64,000 nucleotides of DNA, taken from the NCBI RefSeq assembly GCF_001921215.1, contig NZ_MSIF01000019.1:62001-126000 (forward strand), given 5' to 3'. The DNA is from Actinophytocola xinjiangensis. GTDB taxonomy: Bacteria > Actinomycetota > Actinomycetes > Mycobacteriales > Pseudonocardiaceae. The first letter of the stretch is position 1; every line of letters starts with the position of its first letter. A program made the translations under genes and the position numbers. The notes under the pieces were generated by a model. The model was not told where the DNA came from. It made no database searches and saw only the letters and a program-made list of their open reading frames with translations. Below are positions 35,019 through 43,417 of this stretch, in pieces.

Positions 35019-38000
35019 TCAACTCAGCGGCTCGATCCAGACATTCCGGAACTGCACGGTGTTTCCGTGATCCTGCAGGCGAATCGACCCGGTCGACGGC
35101 GACTCGGGGATGCTGCCCCCGGTGACCCCGTCGATCGCGACGTCGTCGTGCACGACCGTCCCGTTCCACCGCACGGTCACCCTGGCGTCGGCGACCTTGG
35201 TGCCCGCCGCGTCGTAGCGCGCGGCCCGGAACCAGATGTCGTAGGTCTGCCAGGTCTCCGGCGCCGTCGCCATGTTCACGTCCGGCGCCTTCTTCGTGTA
35301 GATCGCGCCGGCCTCGTTGTCGGCCAGCGTCGTGTCACCGTAGGAGTCGAGGATCTGCACCTCGTAGCGCTCCTGCAGGTACACCCCGCTGTTGCCCCTG
35401 GCCTGACCGACGACGTCCGGCGGAAGCAGCGGCACCCGGAACTCCACGTGCGCCCGGAAGTCCCCGAACGCCTGCCTGGTCCGCAGGTCGCCGCAGCAGA
35501 CCTCCATCGCACCGCCCTCGACCAGCGGCCAGCTGGCCCGGCGGCCGTCGGTGTGCTGCCACTCCGACAGGTCGCCGCCGTTGAACAGGGTGATCCGCTC
35601 GCCCGGCTCGCGGACGCTGATCAGATCGAGGTTGACGTGCCCGGTGTCGCCCTCGTCGACCCGGTACCGGATCGTGTTGACTCCCTTGCGCAGCCGCAGT
35701 TTCTCGGTCTTGGTCGCCCACTGCTTCCAGGTCACCGTCGTCGGCAGCACGGTCTGGCGGACCTTCTGGCCGTTGACGTACACGCTCACGGTCTTGTCGC
35801 CCTGGAACGGGTTGGGGCCGTTGGAGTAGCGCAGCGCCACGTCGTAGGTCGCCGGGTCGTCGACCTCCACGTGCATCGTGGTGGACGCGCCCTGGTTGCC
35901 GAACTGGTCGACGAACCCGACGCCGGAGAAGCCGGCGTGCTCGTTGTCCAGCCCGGCGCCACCCTCGCGGTAGCCCTCCTCGGCCTCGTAGAAGACCTGC
36001 TTGGGCGGCGGGCCGGGCAGCGTGTTGAGCGTGTACCACGCCTCGGTGCTCCACAGCTGCTCACCGCTGGCCGCCGAGAACGGACGCGGCGAACGCAGGT
36101 ACACCACCCGGTCGGCCTTGAGCCCGTCGACCGCCAGGGTCACCGTCCGGCGGTCGGGGGAGACCTGCGCCGAGGCGACCCGCAGGGTCTGTTCGTCCAC
36201 CTTCGGGCCGCCGTAGGCCTCGGTCGGCACGTAGCGCCACTGGTCGAGCTGGTAGGCCTTCGCCGGGTCCTCGGCGATCGCCGCGACCGTCTCGTCCGAC
36301 AGCGGCTGGGTGTAGGTGACGCGGAAGCCGTCGCGGGTCACGTTCATCGACTTCATGTCGAACGTGTTGGCGCCGTTGGGGGTCAGCTTCTGCAGGCCGT
36401 ACTTGAGCTTGCCCTCCTGACCCCAGTTGCCGTCCGCGCCGAGACCGCCGACGTAGAGCGACCCGTCCGGGCCGACGCTCACCTCGGTCAGGCCGACCTC
36501 CAGGCCCTGGGTGTGCCGGAACAGCGCGCCCTGGTACTCGCCCTTGACCTTCTCCAGGGCCGCGCGCTGCAACCCGCCGTAGGTCACGTCACCGATCAGC
36601 AGCTGCCCGGCGAAGGGCCCCGACTTCAGGGTGATCGGTGCGCTCGGCGAGTTCGCGATCTCGTTCTGCGGCATCCAGAGCACCGGCTTGGTGGGCTGGT
36701 TGGCGTCCCAGCGGCCGTCGGGGTTGGTGTAGTGGTTGAAGAACCGGTCCTGCTTGACGTGCACCAGCTTCGAGGCGGGCAGCCAGCCGCCCTGGTTGTC
36801 GGTCACGAAGACCTCGTTGCGCGGACCCCAGCCGATGCCGTGCGGGGTGCGCAGCCCGCCGGCGACGTAGCTGACCTTCCCGGTGGCCCGGTTGACCATG
36901 ATGCTGGTGCCCCGGTCCACGGCCGGCTGCGGGTCGGTGGTCGCGCCGCCGTAGTTGATGGCCACCGACAGGTTGAGGTAGAAGTTCCCGTCGCGGTAGA
37001 GCAGGCCGAACGCGAACTCGTGGAAGTTGCCGCTGAACGGCCAGGTGGCGACCGTGTTGTACTCGTCGGCGACGTCGTCCCCGTCGAGGTCCTTGAGCTC
37101 GGTCAACTCGTGCTTCTGCGAGACGTAGATCGTCCCGTCGACCACCTTGAGGCCCATCGGTTCGCGCAGGCCCTCGGCCACCTTGGTGTAGGTGACCTGG
37201 CTGGGGTCGGTGGCGCCGGTGACGTTGTCCAGCAGGTAGACCTCGCCGAGCGTGTTGAGGCTGCCGCCCCAGGTCGCGATGGCCAGCCGGCCGTCCTCGG
37301 TCCAGTCCATGGCCGAGACCTGCGGCTGGAAACCCTCCGGGCGCAGGTTGGTCAGCGTGTAGTTGGGGTTGACCTCGGTCAGCGGGAGGCCGTCACCGGG
37401 GGTGTCGGTGAAGCCCTCGCACTCCTTGCGGCCCGGCGCGGTCACCCGCACCACGCCCGCGTCGGTGCTCAGCACGGTGTTCGGCACGACCTCGAAGGCG
37501 CCGGCGCCCGGCGGACGCCACTCCAGGCGCAGTACCTGCTCGCCGCCGACCTCGAAGTACTCGGTGCGCAGCGAGTGGTAGCCGGCGGTCAGCGACACCG
37601 ACCCGTCCTTGGACAACTCGGCATGCCGGCCGTCGTGGTCGATGACGAGCTGGTCGTCGATGTAGAGCATGGACCCGTCGTCGCTGGTGAGCCTGAAGGT
37701 GTAGGTGCCGTCGGACGGGATGTTGATGTTGGCCAGGGCGTGGGTGACGAAGTTGCTCTCGAACCCGAACTGTTCGCCGGTGGTCCAGTCGATCGACGGC
37801 ATCAGCTTGTCGACGTTGGGGGTCTGGCCCGGTTTGAGCGTGCAGACGTTGTCCAACGGGATCTGCACGTCGTAGGTCCGCAGCGTGACACCGGGTTCCT
37901 GGGGTGGCAGGTCCTGGGCCGAGGCGGAAGGGGCGGTGAGCGCGGAGATGGATCCGGCGAGGGAGACACAGAGCAGGGCGACGAGCCCTCGTCTGCGCCG

Positions 38001-38021
38001 GTGACGCGACCGTAAGTGCAT
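35019..38021 (-). CDS. Secreted PA14 / sorbosone-dehydrogenase-like / CBM / 3-keto-disaccharide-hydrolase fusion
   Basis: 1000 residues, ATG 38021 with GAGGAGG upstream. Sec signal ~1-36 (cleavage near ASA-Q). PA14 domain ~45-165 (GTYTFRLTSDDGSMLYIDDQ). A sorbosone/glucose-dehydrogenase-like beta-propeller ~195-560 (GEVYLLDNVTGATDPSQVTY, LRTPHGIGWGPRNEVFVTDN), a linker, then a CBM6/35-like module ~680-800 (YEAEEGYREGG ... VNLDLISV). Residues ~805-1000 are a DUF1080/3keto-disac_hyd domain (ITLFNGGDLSEWQHTDGR, GNSGVYLQERYEVQILDSYG). DUF1080 proteins hydrolyse 3-keto-glycosides; the propeller may oxidise sugars with PQQ. Binding, oxidation and cleavage could be combined in one secreted enzyme. 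Monocistronic. Confidence 0.88.
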   Translation of the reverse strand: MHLRSRHRRRRGLVALLCVSLAGSISALTAPSASAQDLPPQEPGVTLRTYDVQIPLDNVCTLKPGQTPNVDKLMPSIDWTTGEQFGFESNFVTHALANINIPSDGTYTFRLTSDDGSMLYIDDQLVIDHDGRHAELSKDGSVSLTAGYHSLRTEYFEVGGEQVLRLEWRPPGAGAFEVVPNTVLSTDAGVVRVTAPGRKECEGFTDTPGDGLPLTEVNPNYTLTNLRPEGFQPQVSAMDWTEDGRLAIATWGGSLNTLGEVYLLDNVTGATDPSQVTYTKVAEGLREPMGLKVVDGTIYVSQKHELTELKDLDGDDVADEYNTVATWPFSGNFHEFAFGLLYRDGNFYLNLSVAINYGGATTDPQPAVDRGTSIMVNRATGKVSYVAGGLRTPHGIGWGPRNEVFVTDNQGGWLPASKLVHVKQDRFFNHYTNPDGRWDANQPTKPVLWMPQNEIANSPSAPITLKSGPFAGQLLIGDVTYGGLQRAALEKVKGEYQGALFRHTQGLEVGLTEVSVGPDGSLYVGGLGADGNWGQEGKLKYGLQKLTPNGANTFDMKSMNVTRDGFRVTYTQPLSDETVAAIAEDPAKAYQLDQWRYVPTEAYGGPKVDEQTLRVASAQVSPDRRTVTLAVDGLKADRVVYLRSPRPFSAASGEQLWSTEAWYTLNTLPGPPPKQVFYEAEEGYREGGAGLDNEHAGFSGVGFVDQFGNQGASTTMHVEVDDPATYDVALRYSNGPNPFQGDKTVSVYVNGQKVRQTVLPTTVTWKQWATKTEKLRLRKGVNTIRYRVDEGDTGHVNLDLISVREPGERITLFNGGDLSEWQHTDGRRASWPLVEGGAMEVCCGDLRTRQAFGDFRAHVEFRVPLLPPDVVGQARGNSGVYLQERYEVQILDSYGDTTLADNEAGAIYTKKAPDVNMATAPETWQTYDIWFRAARYDAAGTKVADARVTVRWNGTVVHDDVAIDGVTGGSIPESPSTGSIRLQDHGNTVQFRNVWIEPLS

Positions 38022-38114
38022 TCTTCCTCCTCGAAGAGCACGGAGCAGCCAACGTCAGATCATCTTTCCGTCATAACGACAAAAGTGCCAGGGTCTTTTG
38101 TTCACACCAAACCA

Positions 38115-38139
38115 ACTTTCGCTCCTATTGAACGAAAGT
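38115..38139. repeat. Inverted repeat ACTTTCG-N11-CGAAAGT
   Basis: Perfect 7+7 repeat (38115-38121, 38133-38139) in the 132-base gap between the enoyl-CoA hydratase stop and the secreted fusion protein start. It could end the hydratase transcript as a hairpin or serve as an operator for the glycan-active gene; similar CGAAA/TTTCG elements bind LacI-type sugar repressors in actinomycetes. The sequence cannot separate these. Confidence 0.4.
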
Positions 38140-38153
38140 GTCACGCGTAGTGA

Positions 38154-38894
38154 TCATTTAGTGGTGGCGCGGCGACGCAACGACCACATCTGCGAACCCC
38201 GCTCCAACTCCAGCGCTGCCGGCCACGACACACCCGGCGGGTCCAGCTCCGCGCGCAGCGACCCCAACACTCGCCGGGACAGCTCCGGATCACGCGCCGC
38301 CGAGGCCGCCAGCTCCCGGGCCCGCGCGTCGACCGCCTCGTCGTCGACCGCCTCCCACGCCAACCCCAGCTGTGCCGCCCGCGCCCCGGACACCTCCACA
38401 CCGAACATCCCGATCGCCGCCGCGGCCTCCCGGCCGACCAGCCGGCCGAGCAACGTGAAGTGCCCGCCGCCAGGATGGATACCGATCCGGGTGAACCCCG
38501 CCAGGATCCGCGCGTCGGTCGCCACCACCCGCAGGTCGGTCGCCAGCAACAGGTTCACCCCCGCGCCGACCGCCGCACCGCGCACGGCCGCGATCGTCGG
38601 CACCGGCAGCGACCCGACCCGCACGAACGCGTCGTACACCGCCCCCAGCTCGGCGAACCGCTCCGGATCGGCCGGGTCCTCACCTGCCCTGGCCAGCACC
38701 TCCCGTTCCGCGCCGGAGCAGAACGTCCCACCGCCGCCCCGCACGATCGCCGCGCCGACCGACCGGTCGGCCGCCACCTGGTCACAGACCTCCACGAGCT
38801 GACGGGACGACGTCGGATTGAGCGCGTTGCGGGTCTTCGGCGAGTCGATGGTGATCGTCGCGATCCCGTCGGCGACGGTGAGGTCGATGGTCAT
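38154..38894 (-). CDS. Enoyl-CoA hydratase/isomerase family protein
   Basis: 246 residues, ATG 38894. Crotonase fold marks: TITIDSPKTRNALN, the oxyanion-hole segments GGGGTFCSGAE and AAVRGAAVGAGVNLLLATDL, and FTRIGIHPGGG where classical hydratases have a catalytic Glu (xxGxxPExG). The residue after IHP is Gly rather than Glu, so it may be an isomerase or another crotonase rather than a canonical hydratase. No linked fatty-acid genes in the window. Confidence 0.88.
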   Translation of the reverse strand: MTIDLTVADGIATITIDSPKTRNALNPTSSRQLVEVCDQVAADRSVGAAIVRGGGGTFCSGAEREVLARAGEDPADPERFAELGAVYDAFVRVGSLPVPTIAAVRGAAVGAGVNLLLATDLRVVATDARILAGFTRIGIHPGGGHFTLLGRLVGREAAAAIGMFGVEVSGARAAQLGLAWEAVDDEAVDARARELAASAARDPELSRRVLGSLRAELDPPGVSWPAALELERGSQMWSLRRRATTK

Positions 38895-39359
38895 CGGTGC
38901 TGCTCAGCCTCCCTGCTGGTGATCTGCTGCCGGCACCCTCTCACAGTTCGAACAGGTCGATGTCGGTCTCCAGACTCTCCAGCAAGTCCCACGCCGCCGC
39001 CACCAGCGGATGGTCCGGCCCGATCCGGGCGGCCACGGCCCTGACGTCGCGGCGGGGATCAGGTCGAACTCGTCGATGGTGTCCATCCGGCGCAGCCGAT
39101 CGTGGTTGGCGGCGGCCAGATTTTTCGCGATTCACCAGCTGCCCTCGACAACTGTCTGCGAGAGCAGCTGTGCCTCCCCGTACTCGCCCTGTTCCCGGCA
39201 CACGGCCAGTTGGGAAGGTTAAAAATTCCCTTACAAAACATCGGGTCAGTCTGTTGCCTGGAACCACGGCGCGCGGTTCGATCTCCCTAGCGGACCACGC
39301 TCTCCGGCCCCATCCCTGCACACCGGTCCGCGGGGCCATCCAACGCGAGGAGCAAACAC
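38895..39359. other. Gene-poor interval
   Basis: 465 bases without an intact gene. It holds a decayed minus-strand gene end (38941-39130) and, further right, a low-GC stretch (about 39208-39245, with TTAAAAATTCCC and CTTACAAAACA). The latter probably carries the promoter of the Tat-exported protein at 39360; no confident -35/-10 pair was assigned. Confidence 0.5.
38941..39130 (-). pseudogene. Remnant of a frameshifted gene (C-terminal helical region)
   Basis: Reading the minus strand, one frame gives IAKNLAAANHDRLRRMDTID... up to EFDLIP and a second frame continues RRDVRAVAARIGPDHPLVAA to WDLLESLETDIDLFEL and TGA at 38941-38943. The two join if one C is added in the CCCC run near 39056-39061. 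Both halves have real-protein composition, unlike the flanking translation, and upstream frames hit stops. Family not recognised; the amphipathic ending looks like a regulator or small helical protein tail. Confidence 0.4.
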
Positions 39360-40259
39360 ATGTCATCCCCGCAGCAACCGCGATCCCGGCTGACCAGACG
39401 AACCTTCGTCGGCGCGGTCACCACCATCGGCGCCGCCGTCGCGACCGGCGCGGTCACCGCGACGAACGCCGCCGCGTCAACGTCGGCTTCCGCTTCGGCG
39501 GCGGCCAAGGTCGACACCGCCGTGGGCGTCGCCCGGTTCGGGTCCTCGGTGTACACCCTCGGCCGGGGGTCGCAGGGCTGGGTTCTGGTCGCCGCCAACG
39601 GTTCCAGCCGTCCGACGACCGGACTGGACGGCGCCGACGTGCTCGACCTGGCGGGCGGCCCCGGCGGCGCCATCGCGGTCGGCGCGGTGGCCGACGGCGA
39701 CCGTTCGATCCCGACCGTCTGGGAATCCCGCGACGGGCTCGACTGGCAGGCCATGACCAGCCTGAGCGGACTCGACGGGCACCTCACCGCGCTGGCCGTG
39801 CGCGAGCACGACGCGCTGGCGATGGGCTCGCTGCTCACCCTCGAACGCGCGCCGCGCCAACGGATCGCCGTGCGGTACAAGGACAACCGCTGGGAGGTCT
39901 CACCGGTCAACGGTCTGGAGCACACCGACGAGTGGACGGCCACCGCGGCCGCCGGCGACCCCGGCGGCTGGATCGTGTCCACAGTGGATTCGGCGGGCAG
40001 TGTGCTGGCCACCTCGCCGGACGGGGTCACCTGGACGGCCAGCTCCGGGCTGGTCGACACCTCCATCCGCTCGCTGGCCGTCACCGGCGCCGGGGTGCGC
40101 TGGGTGGGCAACGCGATGGGCGGCTCCGGCGCGCTGACCGGTGTCGTCGGTGCCGGCCGCCGGCCGGTCCCGGTGGCCGGTGAGGCCAGGGCCCTCGGTG
40201 TCATCGGCGACCAGTCCTACTGGCTGGCCGGCGGACGCATCGTGTCGGCGACGGTCTGA
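39360..40259 (+). CDS. Tat-exported beta-propeller-like protein, function unknown
   Basis: 299 residues, GAGGAG before ATG 39360. Twin-arginine signal RLTRRTFVGAVTTIGAAVAT (residues ~10-29) with an Ala-rich cleavage region. The mature part repeats motifs such as TVWESRDGLDWQAMTSL and VLATSPDGVTWTASSGL, Asp-box-like blades (S-x-D-G-x-x-W) seen in sialidase/BNR propellers. No catalytic site is recognised. Eleven bases upstream of a cell-wall-peptidase-like gene, so the two are probably co-transcribed. Confidence 0.75.
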   Translation: MSSPQQPRSRLTRRTFVGAVTTIGAAVATGAVTATNAAASTSASASAAAKVDTAVGVARFGSSVYTLGRGSQGWVLVAANGSSRPTTGLDGADVLDLAGGPGGAIAVGAVADGDRSIPTVWESRDGLDWQAMTSLSGLDGHLTALAVREHDALAMGSLLTLERAPRQRIAVRYKDNRWEVSPVNGLEHTDEWTATAAAGDPGGWIVSTVDSAGSVLATSPDGVTWTASSGLVDTSIRSLAVTGAGVRWVGNAMGGSGALTGVVGAGRRPVPVAGEARALGVIGDQSYWLAGGRIVSATV

Positions 40260-40270
40260 GGAGGACGGAC

Positions 40271-40930
40271 ATGATCAGCTTCAGCACCATCGACGGCACC
40301 CCGGTCTACTACTGGCGCTCCAACCGCGGCAACACCACCCCGCGCACGTGGTACGTCACCCAGGCCTTCTACGACCGGCTCGTGCTCTGGGTGCGTGACC
40401 TGCGCAGCCTGTCCTCGGGCTACGGCAGCGTGTCCTACCTGGTGTCGGCCGGCTTCTACGTCAACAAGGCCGGCCAGCACGGCGCGGGCACCGCCATGGA
40501 CCTCGACCACGTGCGCTGGTCGGGCGGCACCACCTGCTCCCCGCTGGACCAGGCGCACGCCTCGGGAACCCAGTCGATCCGCCGCCGCTACATCGCCGTC
40601 GACGCCGTGTGCCGGCGGCGGTTCCGGTACGCGCTGGACGGCTGGTACAACTCCGCCCACGCCGACCACATCCACTCCGACTTCGGTGACCTGCCGCCCC
40701 GGTGCGTGAAGGGGTCCTCCAGCGACTGCAAGTTCGTCCAGGCCATGTGCAACAACTTCATGAACTCCGGCCTGGCCGTGGACGGCATCTGGGGGCCGCT
40801 CACCACGAGCGCGTTCAACACCGCGAAGTCCCGACTGGCCGTCACCGGCGACCCGCACACCACCAGCAGCGTGTGGATGTCGATGATGTCGAAGGTGGCC
40901 CAGCACGGGTTCGCCAACACGGCCTTCTGA
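40271..40930 (+). CDS. Extensin/M15-like peptidase with peptidoglycan-binding end, no signal peptide
   Basis: 219 residues; AGGAGG lies close upstream of ATG 40271. A metal-site-like layout is visible: HGAGTAMDLDHVRW (His, Asp) and HADHIHSDFG (His-x-x-His-x-His type), as in extensin-like and D-Ala-D-Ala carboxypeptidase folds. The C-terminal VDGIWGPLTTSAFNTAKSRL resembles a peptidoglycan_binding_1 repeat. No signal peptide or membrane helix is visible although the substrate is outside the membrane. It may be carried out with the upstream Tat protein, leave by lysis like an endolysin, or the family call is wrong. Confidence 0.7.
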   Translation: MISFSTIDGTPVYYWRSNRGNTTPRTWYVTQAFYDRLVLWVRDLRSLSSGYGSVSYLVSAGFYVNKAGQHGAGTAMDLDHVRWSGGTTCSPLDQAHASGTQSIRRRYIAVDAVCRRRFRYALDGWYNSAHADHIHSDFGDLPPRCVKGSSSDCKFVQAMCNNFMNSGLAVDGIWGPLTTSAFNTAKSRLAVTGDPHTTSSVWMSMMSKVAQHGFANTAF

Positions 40931-40933
40931 GCC

Positions 40934-40975
40934 GTTCCTGGTCAGGGGCGGACGCGCCCGTCCCTGACCAGGAAC
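40934..40975. terminator. Bidirectional hairpin terminator
   Basis: Perfect 14-base stem (40934-40947 with 40962-40975) around a GC-rich 14-base loop, filling the 45-base gap between convergent genes ending at 40930 and 40976. Confidence 0.8.
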
Positions 40976-42160
40976 TCAGACCAGCTCGCGGTCCAGGACC
41001 ATGGGCGAGAGGGCGTGGCGCACCACCATGGCGGCCGCGCCGAGGACACCGGCGTTCGCGCCGGCCTGCGACGGCACGATGCGCAGGTGCTCGGTCGCCA
41101 GCGGCAGCGAGCGGCGGTAGATCGACTCGCGGACCCCGGCCAGCAGCATCTCGCCGGCCTGGGCGAGCTGGCCGCCGACCACGATCAGCGACGGGTTGAA
41201 CAGGCTCACCACCGCCGCGAGCACCTCGCCGATGTCCCGGCCGGCCTGGCGGACCTGCTGGCCGGCGGTGAGGTTGCCGCCGTGCACCAGCGACACGACG
41301 TCGGTGCTGGTCTGCGCCTCGATGCCGGCCGTGCGCAGCTTCGCGGCCACCGCCGGACCGCTGGCGACCGCCTCCAGGCAGCCGCTGTTGCCGCAGCGGC
41401 AGGGCACCTCGCCCGCGCTGGGCGCCAGGATGTGGCCGAGGTCGCCGGCCGCCCCGACGTCTCCCCGGTGCAGCTGGCCGTTGCTGATCAGGCCGGAGCC
41501 GATGCCGGTCGCGACCTTCACGAAGATCATGTTCTGCTCGGTCGGGAAGCACCGCGCGTGCTCGCCGAGCGCCATCAGGTTCACCTCGTTGTCGACCAGC
41601 ACCGACACCGGGAACTCGGTGTGCACCCTGGCCGGCACGTCGTAGCCGTTCCAGCCGGGCATGATCGGCGGGTGGGTCGGCTTGCCGGTCGAGTGCTCGA
41701 CCGGGCCGGGCAGGCCGATGCCGGCGCCGGCGACCGGCGCGGTGATGGCGTGCTCGGAGCGCATCCGCCGCCAGGTCTCGGTGAGCAGCCCGAGGACCGC
41801 GTCGGGGCCGTCGGCGATGTCCAGCGTCAGCGTCTCGCTGGCCAGCGGCTCGCCGGTCAGGTCGGTGACCGCGACGGTGGCGTGGGTCGCGCCGACCTCG
41901 GCGGCCAGGGCCACCCGAGCACTGGCGTTGAACACGAACCGGCTGGCCGGGCGGCCGCCGGTGGTGGCGTCGTTGCCCCAGTCGGAGACCAGGCCGGCGT
42001 CCATCAGCGCGTCCAGCCGGGAGCGGACCGTCGAGCGGGCCAGCCCGGTCTCGGTCGCCAGCTCGGCGCGGGTGCGGGCCTGTCCGTCGCGCAGCAGGCG
42101 CAGCAGCTCGCCTGGTGACGTCGACCCAGGCGATGTCGTGGTTGCGTGCCCGTCCTGCAT
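40976..42160 (-). CDS. ROK-family transcriptional regulator
   Basis: 394 residues, ATG 42160. N-terminal winged helix ~15-75 (TRAELATETGLARSTVRSRL), then the ROK kinase-like fold: GAGIGLPGPVEHSTG, VDNEVNLMALGEH, the HILAPSAGEVPCRCGNSGCL zinc-binding motif (Cys-x-Cys-Gly-x-x-Gly-Cys-Leu) and a C-terminal SLFNPSLIVVGGQLA. Typical NagC/XylR-type sugar-responsive repressor. Divergent from, and very probably controlling, the Gfo/Idh/MocA-importer operon starting at 42293. Confidence 0.94.
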   Translation of the reverse strand: MQDGHATTTSPGSTSPGELLRLLRDGQARTRAELATETGLARSTVRSRLDALMDAGLVSDWGNDATTGGRPASRFVFNASARVALAAEVGATHATVAVTDLTGEPLASETLTLDIADGPDAVLGLLTETWRRMRSEHAITAPVAGAGIGLPGPVEHSTGKPTHPPIMPGWNGYDVPARVHTEFPVSVLVDNEVNLMALGEHARCFPTEQNMIFVKVATGIGSGLISNGQLHRGDVGAAGDLGHILAPSAGEVPCRCGNSGCLEAVASGPAVAAKLRTAGIEAQTSTDVVSLVHGGNLTAGQQVRQAGRDIGEVLAAVVSLFNPSLIVVGGQLAQAGEMLLAGVRESIYRRSLPLATEHLRIVPSQAGANAGVLGAAAMVVRHALSPMVLDRELV

Positions 42161-42166
42161 CCGTCA

Positions 42167-42172
42167 ATTAAA
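42167..42172 (-). promoter_or_regulatory. -10 box TTTAAT of the ROK gene
   Basis: On the minus strand TTTAAT lies 6 bases before ATG 42160 with no Shine-Dalgarno sequence, indicating a leaderless transcript divergent from the promoter at 42257-42286. Confidence 0.45.
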
Positions 42173-42216
42173 CCCAACGGGCTGACTTCTGCCAGCGGAA
42201 ACCACCGTTGCACGTG

Positions 42217-42233
42217 CCAATCGTCGCAATTGG
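42217..42233. promoter_or_regulatory. Inverted repeat CCAAT-N7-ATTGG, possible ROK operator
   Basis: A 5+5 inverted repeat in the 132-base divergent region, 23 bases upstream of the -35 box of the oxidoreductase operon. Position suits a regulator site, but the repeat is short. Confidence 0.3.
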
Positions 42234-42256
42234 TCAGACCATCAGGAGGCTTTTGA

Positions 42257-42286
42257 TTGACACGCGCCATAAGTACCGATTACGTT
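42257..42286 (+). promoter_or_regulatory. Promoter TTGACA-N18-TACGTT, leaderless
   Basis: Consensus -35 TTGACA (42257-42262), 18-base spacer, -10 TACGTT (42281-42286), then 6 bases to ATG 42293. The layout places transcription start at the ATG and decides this start over the upstream in-frame TTG at 42257, which is part of the -35 box itself. Confidence 0.65.
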
Positions 42287-42292
42287 CGCCGT

Positions 42293-43417
42293 ATGTCTGT
42301 GACCCACCTAACAGCCTCCGGACGAGGGTTGGGGGCGGAGTCCCGGACGCTGCGAGTCGGCGTCGTGGGAGCCGGGTTCATGGGGCGGGTCCACGCCGAA
42401 GCCGCCCGCCGCGCCGGGGCCACCGTCGTCGCGGCCACCGCCTCCAGCCCCGTGCGGGCCGACGCGGCCGCCGCCGCCATCGGCGCCCAACGCGGCTACC
42501 CCGGCGTCGGTGAACTGCTCGACGCCGCCGAGATCGACGTGCTGCACATCTGCACCCCCAACGTCACCCACGCCCCGCTCGCCGCCGCCGCGCTCGCCGC
42601 CGGCGCCCACGTCGTCTGCGAGAAACCGCTGGCCACCGGCGTGACCGAGGCCGGGGGGCTGGTCAGCGCGGCCACCGACCGGATCGCCACCGTGCCCTTC
42701 GTCTACCGCTTCCACCCGATGGTCCGCGAACTGCGCGCCCGGCTCACCGCCGGCGAGGCCGGCACCCTCACCACCGTCACCGGCGGCTACCTGCAGGACT
42801 GGCTGTCCCGGGCCACCGACGAGAACTGGCGCATCGACTCCGGCCAGGGCGGCGCGTCCCGCGCCTTCGGCGACATCGGCTCCCACTGGTCGGACCTGTT
42901 CGAGTTCGTCACCGGCGACCGGATCGCCCGCCTCAGCGCCCGCACCGCCGTGGTCCACGGCCGCGACGGCCAGCGCACGCCCCCCACCGAGGACCTCGCC
43001 GCCGTCCTGTTCGCCACGACCCGGGGCCTGCTCGGCACCCTGGTCGTCTCCCAGGTCGCCGCCGGCCGCAAGAATCGGTTGCATCTGGAACTGTCCGGGA
43101 CCGACGCCAGCTTCGCCTTCGACCAGGAGGACCCCGAACGGCTGTGGGTCGGCCGGCGCGAGGGCGGCCAGGTCCTGCTGCGCGACCCGGACACCCTGCA
43201 CCCCTCGGCCGCCCGCTACGTCCGGGTCCCCGCCGGCCACGCCCAGGGCTACCAGGACTGCTTCGACGCGTTCGTCGCCGACACCTACGCCGCCGTCCGC
43301 GGCGAGTCCCCCGACGGGTTGCCGACCTTCGCCGACGGCCTGCGCGCGGTCCGGGTCACCGACGCGGTCCTCACCTCGTCGGCCGCCGACGGGGCCTGGG
43401 TGGAGGTCGCGCCATGA
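42293..43417 (+). CDS. Gfo/Idh/MocA-family sugar oxidoreductase
   Basis: 374 residues from ATG 42293. Rossmann motif VGVVGAGFMGRVH (22-34), HICTPNVTHAP, the family signature CEKPLATG near 115-122, and the catalytic-region pattern GDIGSHWSDLFEF. These NAD(P)-dependent enzymes oxidise or reduce hydroxyls of sugars, inositols and, in ThuB-type members, make 3-keto-disaccharides. First gene of the operon; overlaps the ABC ATPase start by ATGA. With a ThuA-domain protein and a TIM-barrel epimerase in the same cluster, a role in 3-keto sugar conversion is the leading hypothesis. Confidence 0.92.
   Translation: MSVTHLTASGRGLGAESRTLRVGVVGAGFMGRVHAEAARRAGATVVAATASSPVRADAAAAAIGAQRGYPGVGELLDAAEIDVLHICTPNVTHAPLAAAALAAGAHVVCEKPLATGVTEAGGLVSAATDRIATVPFVYRFHPMVRELRARLTAGEAGTLTTVTGGYLQDWLSRATDENWRIDSGQGGASRAFGDIGSHWSDLFEFVTGDRIARLSARTAVVHGRDGQRTPPTEDLAAVLFATTRGLLGTLVVSQVAAGRKNRLHLELSGTDASFAFDQEDPERLWVGRREGGQVLLRDPDTLHPSAARYVRVPAGHAQGYQDCFDAFVADTYAAVRGESPDGLPTFADGLRAVRVTDAVLTSSAADGAWVEVAP

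Noticed and set aside
34059-38015. A 1318-codon open frame on the plus strand, antisense to the secreted fusion protein and MFS gene
   Set aside because: It is a GC-bias shadow: Val/Arg/Leu/Gly-rich, no domains, crosses two real genes on the other strand.
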